From: Fragilariopsis cylindrus CCMP1102 | Taxonomy: Eukaryota > Bacillariophyta > Bacillariophyceae > Bacillariales > Bacillariaceae | Assembly (NCBI GenBank): GCA_900095095.1 | Contig: FMBT01000258.1 | Span: 1-22,438, forward strand | DNA: 22,438 bases | Reading direction: 5' to 3' | Shown: positions 1 to 8,956 of the stretch, piece after piece | How positions within the stretch are numbered: position 1 is the first letter of the stretch | How the letters are laid out: each line of letters begins with the position of its first letter | The notes under the pieces: model-generated | Seen by the model: the letters and a program-made list of their open reading frames with translations, nothing else | The model's database searches: none | What the model was told of the DNA's origin: nothing | Position numbers and translations under genes: made by a program

Positions 1-1719
1 ACCAACTTCCGCACTACTACCCGCAGTAGCGGTAGCAGTTACAGCGCCATCAGTAGCAGCAGCAGTAGCATCAGTACCACCACTAACAGTAGGTAAACAT
101 TTACCAGGATCTAATCGTCCACCGGATTCATTTTTAATTAATTTGATGTCTTGTGTCGACGTGATCCATCCAGTACCATCATCATCTTTTTCAAACATTG
201 TTTCACCACCCATACCACCACCACCAATAATTTTAGATGATAAACCTAAATTATGCATGGTGTTAGTAGAAGCTTCGGGGGTACCAAATGATGATGGTAA
301 TGATATTGTTACATCATTATCGTTCGTCTTCTTCTTGGGTTGTTTTGGTTTCATTAATCCTTTATATTTACGAAATGAATTGTACGACCGTCCAGATTTT
401 GAGACACGTGATAAATTTTGTGCCTTTTCTTCATCTGTTAAAAATACTGTTTTCTTTTCTTTCTCCTCTACTACCTCGTTAACAACTTCTAAATTGGCTT
501 TAGTAGTATCATTATAATCATTATCTTCACCTTCATATGGTACAGTAGAGGCAGCTAATAGACTTGGAAATTCTAATTCTAATTCAACTTCATCATCATC
601 ATCATCGTCTTCTGATTCGGATGCATCATCAAATTGACCAACACCGTCATTATTATCTTCATTTTTGACATCTTCCACAACATCAAGTTCATTCCCATAT
701 TTATCTTTCGTATAAGGTAGAGCTACAATAGCAAATGCCGATGCAGATATTCTTGCTTTTGATGCAGTTGTAAATGGTGATGGTAATGGTGATGGTAATT
801 TCAAGTGCATTGAAGCAAAAGTATTAGCTGTAGTAGTATCAACATCATCAACATCAACAGCATTGTCAACAGCAACGGTAACAATAACACCAGGATTGGC
901 AAGATTCGCCCATGATGATTTGACGACTGGAATTATTGGTGGTGCAGCAGCAGCAGCATCTTCCACTTCTACTTCCTCCTCGCCATCATCATCATCCGAT
1001 TCATGTTCGATTTCATCATAATCTTCTTTGCCTAATAACTTTTGAGGTTTATCATCATTGCTATCATCATCGCGTTCTTCTTTTTTATCACCACCCTTTT
1101 TCTCTTCTTCATCTTTGATCGTTGTACCCGCTGCTGTTGTACCAGAGGATTTATGTTCATTCATTGGTAATATAGAACCTAAACCAATTTTACGTTTTGG
1201 TGTTGTTCGAATATGCTCTAAGCTGTTAGATGCTGAACTAGAAGATAGATCACTACCAATAGAACAACCTTCCTTTTCCATATCTAATGTTAATGCTAAT
1301 ACATGTAAATCAATGGTACTTAAACTAGCATAATCACCGGTTTGTTTGGAAAAGGCAATCATGGCTTGAATTGATTTTTCAGTGGGTGGACGTATTTCTA
1401 AACCAAGATTTGGATTCAACATTAATGTTTGTAGGTATTGACGTGATGATGCATCACGAATTTCACTGATAACACTTGGTGTGGTCACATATTTTGTAGC
1501 TTTCCCAATTAAATTTTCAATTTCATTTTTAATAATTGGTCCAGAATCAATAACAATTGAATAATATTGTTGTTGTATTCTTTCAGCAGGTCTTGGTTGT
1601 TTTGTCGTTGCCGTAGTCGTTGTTGCAGTGGCGGCAGGAGCAACAGCAACAACAACAGGAGCAGGAACAACAGGAGTAGTATTCTTCGTCATAGTCGACG
1701 TCGGGTTTCTATCATTCAT
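1..1719 (-). CDS. NOB1: NOB1-like 20S pre-rRNA D-site endonuclease (3' end off window)
   Basis: Seen: one uninterrupted minus-strand frame runs from an ATG at 1719 to the window edge, 573 codons without a stop. After an Ala/Thr/Gln-rich leader of about 50 residues comes a PIN domain (about 54-153): an opening Asp in VIDSGPII (D58), a PSVISEIRD segment (E86) and GDYASLSTIDLHVLALTLDME with D129 and D137. These match the acidic PIN residues and typical wording of NOB1. A long acidic, low-complexity linker (about 154-510, Asp/Glu runs) leads to GWIT (517-520), the segment preceding the NOB1 zinc ribbon. Known: NOB1 cleaves 20S pre-rRNA at the 18S 3' end (site D) in cytoplasmic pre-40S particles. 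Odd: yeast and human NOB1 are about 410-460 residues, so this one is expanded, mostly in the linker. The zinc ribbon must lie beyond position 1. It is divergent from the ORF at 2436. Confidence 0.9.
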   Translation of the reverse strand, partial: MNDRNPTSTMTKNTTPVVPAPVVVAVAPAATATTTTATTKQPRPAERIQQQYYSIVIDSGPIIKNEIENLIGKATKYVTTPSVISEIRDASSRQYLQTLMLNPNLGLEIRPPTEKSIQAMIAFSKQTGDYASLSTIDLHVLALTLDMEKEGCSIGSDLSSSSASNSLEHIRTTPKRKIGLGSILPMNEHKSSGTTAAGTTIKDEEEKKGGDKKEERDDDSNDDKPQKLLGKEDYDEIEHESDDDDGEEEVEVEDAAAAAPPIIPVVKSSWANLANPGVIVTVAVDNAVDVDDVDTTTANTFASMHLKLPSPLPSPFTTASKARISASAFAIVALPYTKDKYGNELDVVEDVKNEDNNDGVGQFDDASESEDDDDDDEVELELEFPSLLAASTVPYEGEDNDYNDTTKANLEVVNEVVEEKEKKTVFLTDEEKAQNLSRVSKSGRSYNSFRKYKGLMKPKQPKKKTNDNDVTISLPSSFGTPEASTNTMHNLGLSSKIIGGGGMGGETMFEKDDDGTGWITSTQDIKLIKNESGGRLDPGKCLPTVSGGTDATAAATDGAVTATATAGSSAEVG

Positions 1720-1800
1720 CTTAGCGTATCTAGCTAGCTCCACCAATAAAGGGGAATTATTAAATTAGGGAAGGGACACGGATGTGTTTACTTCTGTCTT

Positions 1801-1880
1801 CTGCTTTGGCTATTTTGTTTTCGTTCCTAGTAGTCTATCTGCTTTGGCTGTTTTTGTTTTCATTCTTAGTAGAAGTCTAT
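1801..1880. repeat. Imperfect tandem duplication, units of 38 and 42 bp
   Basis: Unit 1 (1801-1838) and unit 2 (1839-1880) both begin CTGCTTTGGCT and both end in AGTCTAT. Between are a T-rich core and a CTTAGTAG/CCTAGTAG motif. The second unit is longer by small insertions. It lies just upstream of NOB1 on its minus-strand promoter side. Confidence 0.8.
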
Positions 1881-2159
1881 TAGTGGTACTATTAGTTGCA
1901 CGCAGATGCACACACGACAAGAAAGCAAAAATAATTTATTTTATTTTGTTGTCGGCATCCATTTCCTCAAATTGGTGGTCAAATAAGTATGCTTGCCATT
2001 GTAAATGGCGTGTGGTCTAGCCTTCGTACGTACTCTAGTGCGTCGCGCGCAAAAATAAAATACTGTGCGTTCCACGACTGCCTAACTAGCTCGCGCGTGC
2101 ATTCATGGCAACAATCATGATGTCTGATTTGATGCGAAGAAGTCAAATGCGAAAGCACA

Positions 2160-2235
2160 CATCAACAACAACAACAACAACAAAGAAGAACAAACAAGAA
2201 CAAACAAACGAACAAACAAAACAACAACAAAGCAA
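2160..2235. repeat. CAA/ACAA-rich simple repeat
   Basis: Dense CAA triplets followed by AACAAACAA-type units. It is compositionally simple DNA in the divergent promoter region. Confidence 0.8.
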
Positions 2236-2435
2236 TTAAGAATATCCATTAACTATCTTGGCAGGAGCAGGAGCAGGAGCAAAGCTAAAAAGTAAGAGTT
2301 GCAAGCTTGCTGCTAGTCTAGTCTAGCTACTAGATCTGTGTACTAAGTTTCGGTTTATTTATACTGTACGTATCTAGGCAGTAAAGTGTATTAGAAAGCA
2401 AAGTAAAGTAAAGTGAAGTAAAAGTAATTATCATT

Positions 2436-3317
2436 ATGTTTTCTCATCAACGACGACGAAAACGACAAGGAGGAGAAGGTGGGCAAGGTGTAGGACGAGA
2501 AGGTGCACAGCGAGGACAACGTGCAGCAGGATCGTTATCATTATCATCATCATCACAAGATACAGAACAGAAGACTGATAGTAACAATGTCAATAATAAC
2601 AATGTCAATCGTAATAATAATCATAACAGTTCTGATGATGATGATGACGATGATGGTGTAAATAATCATTCTCAAAATATTGCTGTTGGATCATTGTCAT
2701 TGTTATCATCATCGCAACAAGATGATGATAGAGAAAATACTACTGATAATAATTATTCCCAAGATATTATTGCTGGTGCTACTACTACTAGTACGACCAA
2801 TAATTCAAATAATAATAATCTCGACAACGACAACGACTACGACTACGATAATAATAAAGCATCTACTACATCTAGTACAACAAGTAATGCTATTATTCTT
2901 GTTGAGACCGTAACAGAAGAGGACGAAAATGACGAACATGATGATGACGAAAAGGATCATGACAGTACACGTCGTTATTATTCATCAAGCAACTACGCGA
3001 TGAAGAAGAAGAAGAAAAAGAAGAAGTACAACAACAACATTGACGACGAAGACAATGACGTTATATATATGTTCCCAAAAATATGGAAAGAAAGAATAAC
3101 AACAACAACAACACCAACTAATAATAACAATCCAAAAAGTAGCAGTGATAACAATATCACTGCCAATAATAACGAAAGTAACAATAATAATGGAATCACT
3201 ACTACAGCGGAGGACGAAGAAGAAGAAGAAAAACACCAACAAAATGACAATAAGAAGAAGAAGACGAATAGTAATTATAATAATAATTGGTGGTTCACTA
3301 AATATTTATGGTCATGA
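2436..3317 (+). CDS. Low-complexity Asn/Asp/Ser-rich hypothetical protein
   Basis: I do not recognise a family. The 293-residue frame starts at an ATG and ends in TGA. The N-terminus is basic and Gly/Gln/Arg-rich. Asn, Asp, Ser and Thr tracts follow, with an Asp run near residues 68-74 and a Lys run near 188-196. A loosely repeated block, GSLSL(S/L)SSSQ followed by acidic then Asn-rich sequence, occurs near residues 32 and 85. The C-terminus is Asn-rich and ends in an aromatic NNWWFTKYLWS. No signal peptide, transmembrane segment or globular domain is visible. The length of an open frame in such AT-rich repeat DNA favours a real, disordered protein, but triplet-repeat expansion can keep a frame open without coding, so this stays tentative. 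It is divergent from NOB1. Confidence 0.5.
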   Translation: MFSHQRRRKRQGGEGGQGVGREGAQRGQRAAGSLSLSSSSQDTEQKTDSNNVNNNNVNRNNNHNSSDDDDDDDGVNNHSQNIAVGSLSLLSSSQQDDDRENTTDNNYSQDIIAGATTTSTTNNSNNNNLDNDNDYDYDNNKASTTSSTTSNAIILVETVTEEDENDEHDDDEKDHDSTRRYYSSSNYAMKKKKKKKKYNNNIDDEDNDVIYMFPKIWKERITTTTTPTNNNNPKSSSDNNITANNNESNNNNGITTTAEDEEEEEKHQQNDNKKKKTNSNYNNNWWFTKYLWS

Positions 3318-3801
3318 TATGATGATGATATATATGATATATGATGATTCATTATTTTCAACAAACGGAAGTACCGTATTATTTATCTATTACATGTATT
3401 AGATTAAATTCAATTCAATTCGATCCAATTCTACCTCACAAGCAAATTTGCATTTTGAGACCACACACACCATCACCACCAATATTTGGAGAGATTATTT
3501 GCTCAGCAACGACACACATTATAAAGCTTTCATCATTCATCATCATCATTTCTTGTCGTCATATAAAACGAGACTTTATAAGTTAGTTGTCTACAACTAC
3601 AACTGAACTGCAACGTAAATAAATATTATTTCACTTATTCTTTGTTTTACAATAGATTTTTATAATAAAAGTTATTCTATGGTATGTTTTTTTTTCTTTT
3701 TCGTTCTTCGCTTATATAAGTTTACCTTCATAATAGTTGATGCCTGATAAAAGGTAATAGTATTTTTTTACTATAGGTTTGAAAAATCGATAGAGAATCA
3801 A
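3318..3801. other. Intergenic, nothing recognised
   Basis: AT-rich spacer with a TATATGATATATG-type stretch right after the preceding stop, CAATTC pentamer-like repeats near 3405-3430 and T tracts near 3685-3700. The short frames here lack any codon pattern I would trust. Confidence 0.5.
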
Positions 3802-4080
3802 TCATAATTCTGTTCTAAGACGAAAGCGTCTTATTGCGATTCCTTCCTTTCTCACAATATCAACTGGTCGGAATCCCAGCAAAGAGGTCGAAGTTTTTGA
3901 GCATCTAAATCTTTATGCAATGATGTTCTATGCCAGGTACTCGTACTTGATACGTTTTCGCTTTTTATTTTTATGAGATGGTGTAGTTTCCTTGTTCTTG
4001 GTGGCTTCGACCTTTTTGATCTAATCAGACAACAACTCGGAAGTGTTTGTAACTGGTTCACCTTCTATAGATTGCGACAT
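3802..4080 (-). pseudogene. Possible decayed small gene, one frame with three stops
   Basis: Reading the minus strand from an ATG at 4080 to a TGA at 3802 gives 93 codons in a single frame, interrupted by two TAG and one TAA. The pieces between stops look protein-like: an acidic start (MSQSIEGEPVTN), a Lys/Arg-rich middle resembling a nuclear localisation signal (KNKKRKRIKYEYLA) and a basic end (PVDIVRKEGIAIRRFRLR). An in-frame 42-nt GT-AG segment would remove two of the stops, but that is shorter than the other introns in this window. It could be a dead gene, a gene with tiny introns, or chance. I recognise no family. Confidence 0.25.
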
Positions 4081-4223
4081 CAGTCATTATAATGGTAGAA
4101 TATATTAATGACAAGTGGTTTGTTGTGTATTGACCACGACTATAACACTATAACACATCACTGCTTTCTCTCTCTCTCTCTTTTGTTCAAAAGATACTCG
4201 TTTTCCATTTTGAATCATCATCA

Positions 4224-5348
4224 TCATTCTATACGTTGTCTTTTATTTTGATTTTCATTGACTTCATTATTACCAGGACGTAAATAAGTTTTCCAGCGTT
4301 CTACTAACATTTGTCTACTACCATCCACATCAAGATTAGCCTTCTCGAGACGTTCACGTAATGATGTTACATCAAAATCATCCACATCCTCTAAAGTACC
4401 ATCACCATTTTCAACAACAGATGAATATTTTTTGCAACCACCAGAATTATTTGTATAGACAAGTAGTTCTACAAGAAGATCATTTGATTCTTTAAGTCTC
4501 GTCCAATCTTCCTTGGATGATTCCATAACATCAGATGATTTTGACGCATACATATTCATAGCCGCTTCCTTTAATAAAGCACAAGAATACGAGTCTGCCA
4601 AGAACAGTAATGCAATTGCATTGGATGGAACGAGGATTTTATCAACTAATACCGATTCAATGTATAATTTTAAATCCGTACAACCAAATCGATTCGCTGC
4701 ATGGAGAATCGATTTCGCAATATCTTCATCGTCCTTATTCAACTCTGGTTCTTTACCAGTGTATAAAAACACTAGAAACACGTCAAATACTTTCTCTTCT
4801 GTATCCGGTAGTGTAATGATCGTACTATCGTTTCCATCTTCATTGTTGCTGTTAGATTCTTCTTCTGTCAGGATCAATTCATACAATGACTTAGCTCGTA
4901 ATTCTAGAATACATTTATGTACTTTAAATTCTTTTCTCGAAGTACTTGTACCGATGAGGAATGTAATGTCAGACGTTTTTTCAATTGATCGGTAAAGTTG
5001 AGCACCGATATTGTTGTGTTCACCGTGTGTCAATAATCGGGGGAACCAAATCGGATTCTTTTCCTTGTATTCGTCGGTTTGTGCCTGTTCGATTCCTTCT
5101 GGGGTTAGTTCAAAGAACCCTGCACCAGAAATCTTGGATGTACCAATATATCCCTTCTGATTCTTCAGAATACTCCATCGTTCACGAAAGCTTTTAGTAC
5201 GTTCCTGCTTTCCGAGTTCCGTTGCAACATCCTTCAACGTTACCTTGTGATTGCCATCCATATGAAACCCCATCATAACGGCAAGGATCTGTTCATCCAT
5301 TGTTGGTTTAGTTGCAGTACCTGTGCTTTTCGTTTGTGGGTTTTCCAT
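4224..5348 (-). CDS. BTB/POZ domain protein with C-terminal SAP motif
   Basis: The ATG at 5348 is chosen because the frame upstream continues only through a TTG, and this ATG has A at -3 and G at +4. The product is 374 residues. About 17-88 resembles a winged-helix/HTH-like segment (DEQILAVMMGFHMDGNHKVT... ending FFELTPEGIEQA). About 126-236 is a BTB/POZ domain: SDITFLIG, then FKVHKCILELRAKSLYELI, a strand ending ITLPDTEEKVFDVFLVFLYTG, then AANRFGCTDLKLYIESVL. About 237-290 is BACK-like helix sequence. About 324-359 is a SAP-type helix-turn-helix (DVTSLRERLEKANLDVDG, then RQMLVERWKTYL), followed by a basic KRQR tail. Known: BTB proteins dimerise and often act as CUL3 substrate adaptors; SAP motifs bind DNA or RNA. 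Inferred: a nuclear adaptor or chromatin-linked protein. Its substrate is unknown. Confidence 0.85.
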   Translation of the reverse strand: MENPQTKSTGTATKPTMDEQILAVMMGFHMDGNHKVTLKDVATELGKQERTKSFRERWSILKNQKGYIGTSKISGAGFFELTPEGIEQAQTDEYKEKNPIWFPRLLTHGEHNNIGAQLYRSIEKTSDITFLIGTSTSRKEFKVHKCILELRAKSLYELILTEEESNSNNEDGNDSTIITLPDTEEKVFDVFLVFLYTGKEPELNKDDEDIAKSILHAANRFGCTDLKLYIESVLVDKILVPSNAIALLFLADSYSCALLKEAAMNMYASKSSDVMESSKEDWTRLKESNDLLVELLVYTNNSGGCKKYSSVVENGDGTLEDVDDFDVTSLRERLEKANLDVDGSRQMLVERWKTYLRPGNNEVNENQNKRQRIE

Positions 5349-6533
5349 CGTCTGAGTTTCTGGTAGCAAAATTTAGAATATTGGAGGATACTGAAACGAA
5401 TGCGGAATAGGAAATATTTGAAGAGACAAAAATAGTTAGCGCCTTTTGTATAGTAGCAAGGGAACAAATAATTTCACTTCTTCACGCAACATCCTTAGGG
5501 TGTTTCAGAGACTTGAGATGAATGCTTACTTACATTTGGAATGATTCTGATTATATATGTATATATATATCTTCTTTCCTTTGCTTTGTTTTGCTGTTAA
5601 TCGACTGTTGTTTAGGAAAAATTTGATCTTGTTTTGTTTTGTGAGAATCCGGGGTGGTACATAAAATAACCGAACATGCATTCTTGTTTTTCGTTTGTAT
5701 ATTTTCTCGAGCTTTGGTTAGAAAAAAATGAATATAGTTGAGCGTGGATACTTCGTTCAAAAATTTGTCCCGGTAAGTATCTATCATAATATTTCTACCA
5801 ATTTTCAGTTGTCTATATAATCCTACATAGCGTGGAGCCTCCCGGGAACGATGCTAAAAATTAATTGATTGATTCCCACGTTTACATTCCTACGCTACTT
5901 GATCAATAATGGATACATCATTTAATTTATAAGTATATAGTATCTATCTCATTTCTTTGCCACCCAGCATATGTAAAAACTACTCGGAGTATTGAATGTC
6001 TGCATAAAGCAAAATGACACTGAGTCGGGACACACACACAAACAGACAAAAAACAAACGAACGGTCATTATTTTACGTAATATAGTTATTTAGCTGACAT
6101 CATCTCATTGCCCATATAAATCAATGGACGAATATATCATATTTACTTTATATATATCCTATAACTCGATCTTACTAGGAACAAAAACGACTCGAACGCT
6201 AATAATGTTCGTACTAATGCCTACCAGTCCTTTCATTCACCCACCCCTCCTCCGCTCGTTCATACCGGTGTATTACTGGAGTTCACAGCTTAGATCGATC
6301 GTAACTGTTTACCATCGGTGTGCGGTTGTCGTTGTAGACACAAGAGTCACTTACCCCTTCGGTCAGTGTTTATCATTGTATCTGTAAATGTAGTACGCAT
6401 TAATCTTTACATAAACAAAAATCCGGTCTAGTTGCAGTTACAGTACCGATGACCAGAAGCAGCAACTTAACGAATGAGTCGAATCAGGTGGAAATCAAAT
6501 CGAATCGAATCGAACCGTGTCGCTTTTGTTTTG
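5349..6533. other. Intergenic: BTB gene promoter side and spacer
   Basis: The first few hundred bases above 5348 should hold the promoter and 5' UTR of the minus-strand BTB gene. A TA-rich microsatellite lies near 5550-5570 and an AATCG pentamer run near 6495-6515. Small frames at 5551-5787 (-) and 6124-6387 (+) have no recognisable domains and odd composition, so I do not call them. Confidence 0.5.
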
Positions 6534-8189
6534 TCATCCTCCTCTCTTACGTTTGTGCTGTTTTGAATCATATCCATTATTGTTGTAGGAATCCACCGTT
6601 TTTGTTTCTATTTCCGCTACCACTGCCGCTACATCTAGTGTTGTTGATTCTGATGATGGTAATAATTCTACCAACAAGTCTGGATGTCTCCTCAGCAAGA
6701 AATATACACAGGCTAAATGTACATCCTCATCGATGGCTGCCGTTATAAATGCATCAACAATATTGTACGGACCAGCAGCAGTGCTGTTATTGTTGTTGTT
6801 GTTGTTGTTGTTGTTATTACTGCCATTCAAAGAACGTTGTCGTTGAAAATCAAGTCCTAATATGTCTTCTATAATTCCCATTACTTTACCACGTCCATAT
6901 TTCTTACAAGCATGTTGGAAGGGTGTCTTGCACTCGTCGAAATGATGACGACTTTTGCGGAACAATAGATTAATTCCATTCTTCTCTGGAAAATAACGAA
7001 TACCCGCCTCAAATACCGATCTAAATCCTTGCAGAGTGCTAAAATATATCACAGTATCATGAAGTGGAATGTATCCGACTGTATCGGGACGAATCAAGGC
7101 GAATGGTTCCCATTCGATTAAAAATCGAAATCTCTTTTCCGGGAAAATAGGTAGTCGGTATAATGTATTAAAAAGATCTTGAATGTCTTCTTTCTTAAGG
7201 TGACCTTGTCGTCTCAATTGTACCAAAACTTGAAGAGATTTAGTGTCGACAAGCTCATTATGAAGTTCATCACCATAGCTTACCGTATCCGGTATGTTAT
7301 TAGAACTTATTAAGAGCAGTCTCAAAACATTATTTCCATTACAATCATCACATAATAATCCTCCTCTATCTTCCACAGCAAAACAACCAAACTTTATTGC
7401 TATTCGAACGAAAAGAGGTATAAATGATATAGCCTTCAAATTGCAAAGGTGAATACATGAACCAGATACATGCGAAAGACAATGTATAGGATAAGGTTCA
7501 TCGTCTGCGTCCTCATCGTCTGCGTCCCTAACCCTAGCCCTAACTCTTCTTCTTGCTAATACTTCAGGGAAAAAACTTATTATAGTTTCAACTTCAGCTT
7601 CTGTATCACGATCGCTATCTAAACCTGAATACAAAAAATCCTCAGGGTCAGTGGCATTATCACAAAGAATTTCACAAATCATTGCATGTACATCATTTCC
7701 AAGTTTTTGAAGAAATTGACAGGCTGATTCATTAATTTTACTACTTGTACGCAAAGGAACTTCTTTCTTTTGCTGAAGGACTGTAATTAATTTATCTTCA
7801 ACAACAACATCAGCAATAACGTCATCTTCATTTTCTTCTTGTTCTTGTGGCTGATCATTTCCTAGTTCTTGAAGAAATTGACGGGCCAATTCATTAATTT
7901 TACTTCTTGTACGAAAAGGAACTTCTTTCTTTTGCTGAAGGATTGGAATTAATTTATCTTCAACAATATCAGCAATAACGTCATCTTGCTGGATATACCT
8001 GGTCACCTCTTGGTGAGTGAGCTCTTCCGTGTCGTCATCGTCGTATTTCGCTCTATAGTAGTACCCACGATTGCTGGTGATTTTACCCATATAAGGCAGT
8101 CCTTCCCAATGCTTGATCAATGATGTTCCAACATCAAAACGCAACACACAACGCTGATGAGGATCATGTTCATCGTCGCTATCATTCAT
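6534..8189 (-). CDS. Ankyrin-like protein with N-terminal Tudor/SH3-like segment
   Basis: 551 residues from an ATG at 8189 to TGA at 6534. Residues 13-66 (VGTSLIKHWEGLPYMGKI, then YYYRAKYDDDDTEELTHQEV) fit a Tudor/PWWP/SH3-like barrel of the form seen in stramenopile nuclear proteins. Residues 69-112 and 122-166 are a tandem duplication of a charged helical unit (DKLI..LQQKKEVP.RT.SKINE). Residues about 211-231 are Arg-rich then Asp/Glu-rich. Residues about 316-445 resemble degenerate ankyrin-type repeats, for example FPEKRFRFLIEWEPFALI, then DTVGYIPLHDTV, then ECKTPFQHACKKYGRGKVMG. A poly-Asn run near 457-468 and a basic KQHKRKRGG end follow, the latter a plausible nuclear localisation signal. 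Known: proteins of this general shape form lineage-expanded families in pennate diatoms. The function is unknown; protein-protein binding in the nucleus is an inference. Confidence 0.75.
   Translation of the reverse strand: MNDSDDEHDPHQRCVLRFDVGTSLIKHWEGLPYMGKITSNRGYYYRAKYDDDDTEELTHQEVTRYIQQDDVIADIVEDKLIPILQQKKEVPFRTRSKINELARQFLQELGNDQPQEQEENEDDVIADVVVEDKLITVLQQKKEVPLRTSSKINESACQFLQKLGNDVHAMICEILCDNATDPEDFLYSGLDSDRDTEAEVETIISFFPEVLARRRVRARVRDADDEDADDEPYPIHCLSHVSGSCIHLCNLKAISFIPLFVRIAIKFGCFAVEDRGGLLCDDCNGNNVLRLLLISSNNIPDTVSYGDELHNELVDTKSLQVLVQLRRQGHLKKEDIQDLFNTLYRLPIFPEKRFRFLIEWEPFALIRPDTVGYIPLHDTVIYFSTLQGFRSVFEAGIRYFPEKNGINLLFRKSRHHFDECKTPFQHACKKYGRGKVMGIIEDILGLDFQRQRSLNGSNNNNNNNNNNNSTAAGPYNIVDAFITAAIDEDVHLACVYFLLRRHPDLLVELLPSSESTTLDVAAVVAEIETKTVDSYNNNGYDSKQHKRKRGG
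6787..6818. repeat. GTT/TTG triplet repeat encoding poly-Asn
   Basis: Repeated GTT on the plus strand gives about a dozen Asn codons (AAC/AAT) on the minus strand in the ankyrin-like protein, residues about 457-468. Such tracts are expected to vary in length between strains. Confidence 0.85.
7692..7985 (-). repeat. In-frame tandem duplication encoding about 44 residues
   Basis: Copy A is 7854-7985 (residues 69-112) and copy B is 7692-7826 (residues 122-166), separated by a Gln/Glu-rich linker. The DNA copies are still closely alike over the full unit, including third positions (for example AATTTATCTTCAACAA and AGGAACTTCTTTCTTTTGCT in both). Copy B has one extra codon. Nucleotide-level likeness implies a recent duplication within the ankyrin-like gene. 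Confidence 0.9.
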
Positions 8190-8956
8190 ATTGTTATTTG
8201 TCTAACTTCCACTTGCGACTGTCTGCTTCCTTCCTACCGTTGTGTCTTTGTCAAAGGTGTATGTTGTTGTGTTATAGTACTACGTATCTTCTTTATTTTT
8301 TATGATGCTATGTTAAGGCAGCAGCAACGATTTGCTTCGTAAATAAGATTAGGAACTGAAGTTATTCGAAGCAGGAAGTATGTTTTAAAAGTTCAAGATT
8401 TTATTATCTGCATGTGACGTTAAGTGGAGTAAGCGATAAAGTATCGCTTATTCGTATTGTCAACTCACCATACTGAAAGTCATGAAAGTATTTGACTAGC
8501 TGAGTACACTGATAAGCTGCTGTAAAGCTTGAATTTTCGCGGTATTGACGTTTCAAGCATCATGCGCGCATCTTAGATCCTCACAACATGATACCGTTTT
8601 CTGCCGCCACTACCGTACTAGCAGTTAAACGTTACTGTATCTACTGTACTTACGTGATACTACCGGTAGGTGCGCGAACGTGTCAAAGCAAATCTTCGCT
8701 GTCAACGCGTGTAAAGATTCATTTTTTCAATTACGATATCGTACTCATCACATCCGCCTTCAGCCTAAGAACGTTCCTGTACACCCGCCTTCAGCCCAAG
8801 AACGTTTCTTGTACTAGTAAGTTACCATCGAGAGAAAGAAAAAGAGAAAGAAAGATACGAAAGACAACCAAAAAAGCCTCAACGTCAGCCTTATCAGACT
8901 CAGACTCAGTCTCACTTCACCTGTCACGGAATTGCCATCATTATCAATCATCAATC
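8190..8956. promoter_or_regulatory. Divergent region between ankyrin-like gene and lipase
   Basis: The region should contain the minus-strand promoter (from 8190) and the lipase promoter and 5' UTR. The lipase frame stays open back to an ATG at 8588, but the translation of 8588-8956 is unlike a targeting peptide or domain. It also contains a tandem 31-bp duplication. I therefore treat it as probable 5' UTR, with an N-terminal extension as the alternative. Confidence 0.45.
8754..8815. repeat. Two tandem 31-bp units upstream of the lipase
   Basis: Units 8754-8784 and 8785-8815 both read CCGCCTTCAGC(C/T), then AAGAACGTT, then TTGTAC/CTGTAC-like ends. They differ at only a few positions. They lie in the probable 5' UTR or promoter. 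Confidence 0.85.

Larger units (their letters stand above)
1720..2435. promoter_or_regulatory. Divergent intergenic/promoter region of NOB1 and the 2436 ORF
   Basis: This 716-bp stretch separates two divergent start codons and should hold both promoters and 5' UTRs. No convincing ORF is present. It contains a tandem duplication (1801-1880), a CAA/ACAA-rich tract (about 2160-2235), a GGAGCA hexamer run near 2263-2281 and AAGTA-type pentamers just before the ATG at 2436. I see no TATA box that can be assigned with confidence. Confidence 0.5.

Noticed and set aside
143-1333. Plus-strand frames at 143-517, 936-1118 and 1058-1333
   Set aside because: They are antisense to the NOB1 reading frame and have the Ser/Pro/His-rich composition expected from the complement of acidic codons.
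2985-3250. Minus-strand frames of 85 residues
   Set aside because: Complement of the low-complexity 2436 ORF; strings of Phe, Ser, Val and Leu arise from antisense triplet repeats.
4145-4185. CT-rich tract near the BTB gene 3' end as a possible functional element
   Set aside because: A plain CT microsatellite; nothing indicates more than simple repeat DNA.
5551-5787. Minus-strand frame of 78 residues above the BTB gene
   Set aside because: It has an ATG start but a biased, Lys/Thr/Gln-rich sequence ending in a TA microsatellite. There is no domain and no sign of selection.
8588-8956. N-terminal extension of the lipase from the ATG at 8588
   Set aside because: Open frame, but its translation resembles neither a targeting peptide nor a domain, and it spans a 31-bp tandem duplication. 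Kept only as an alternative start.
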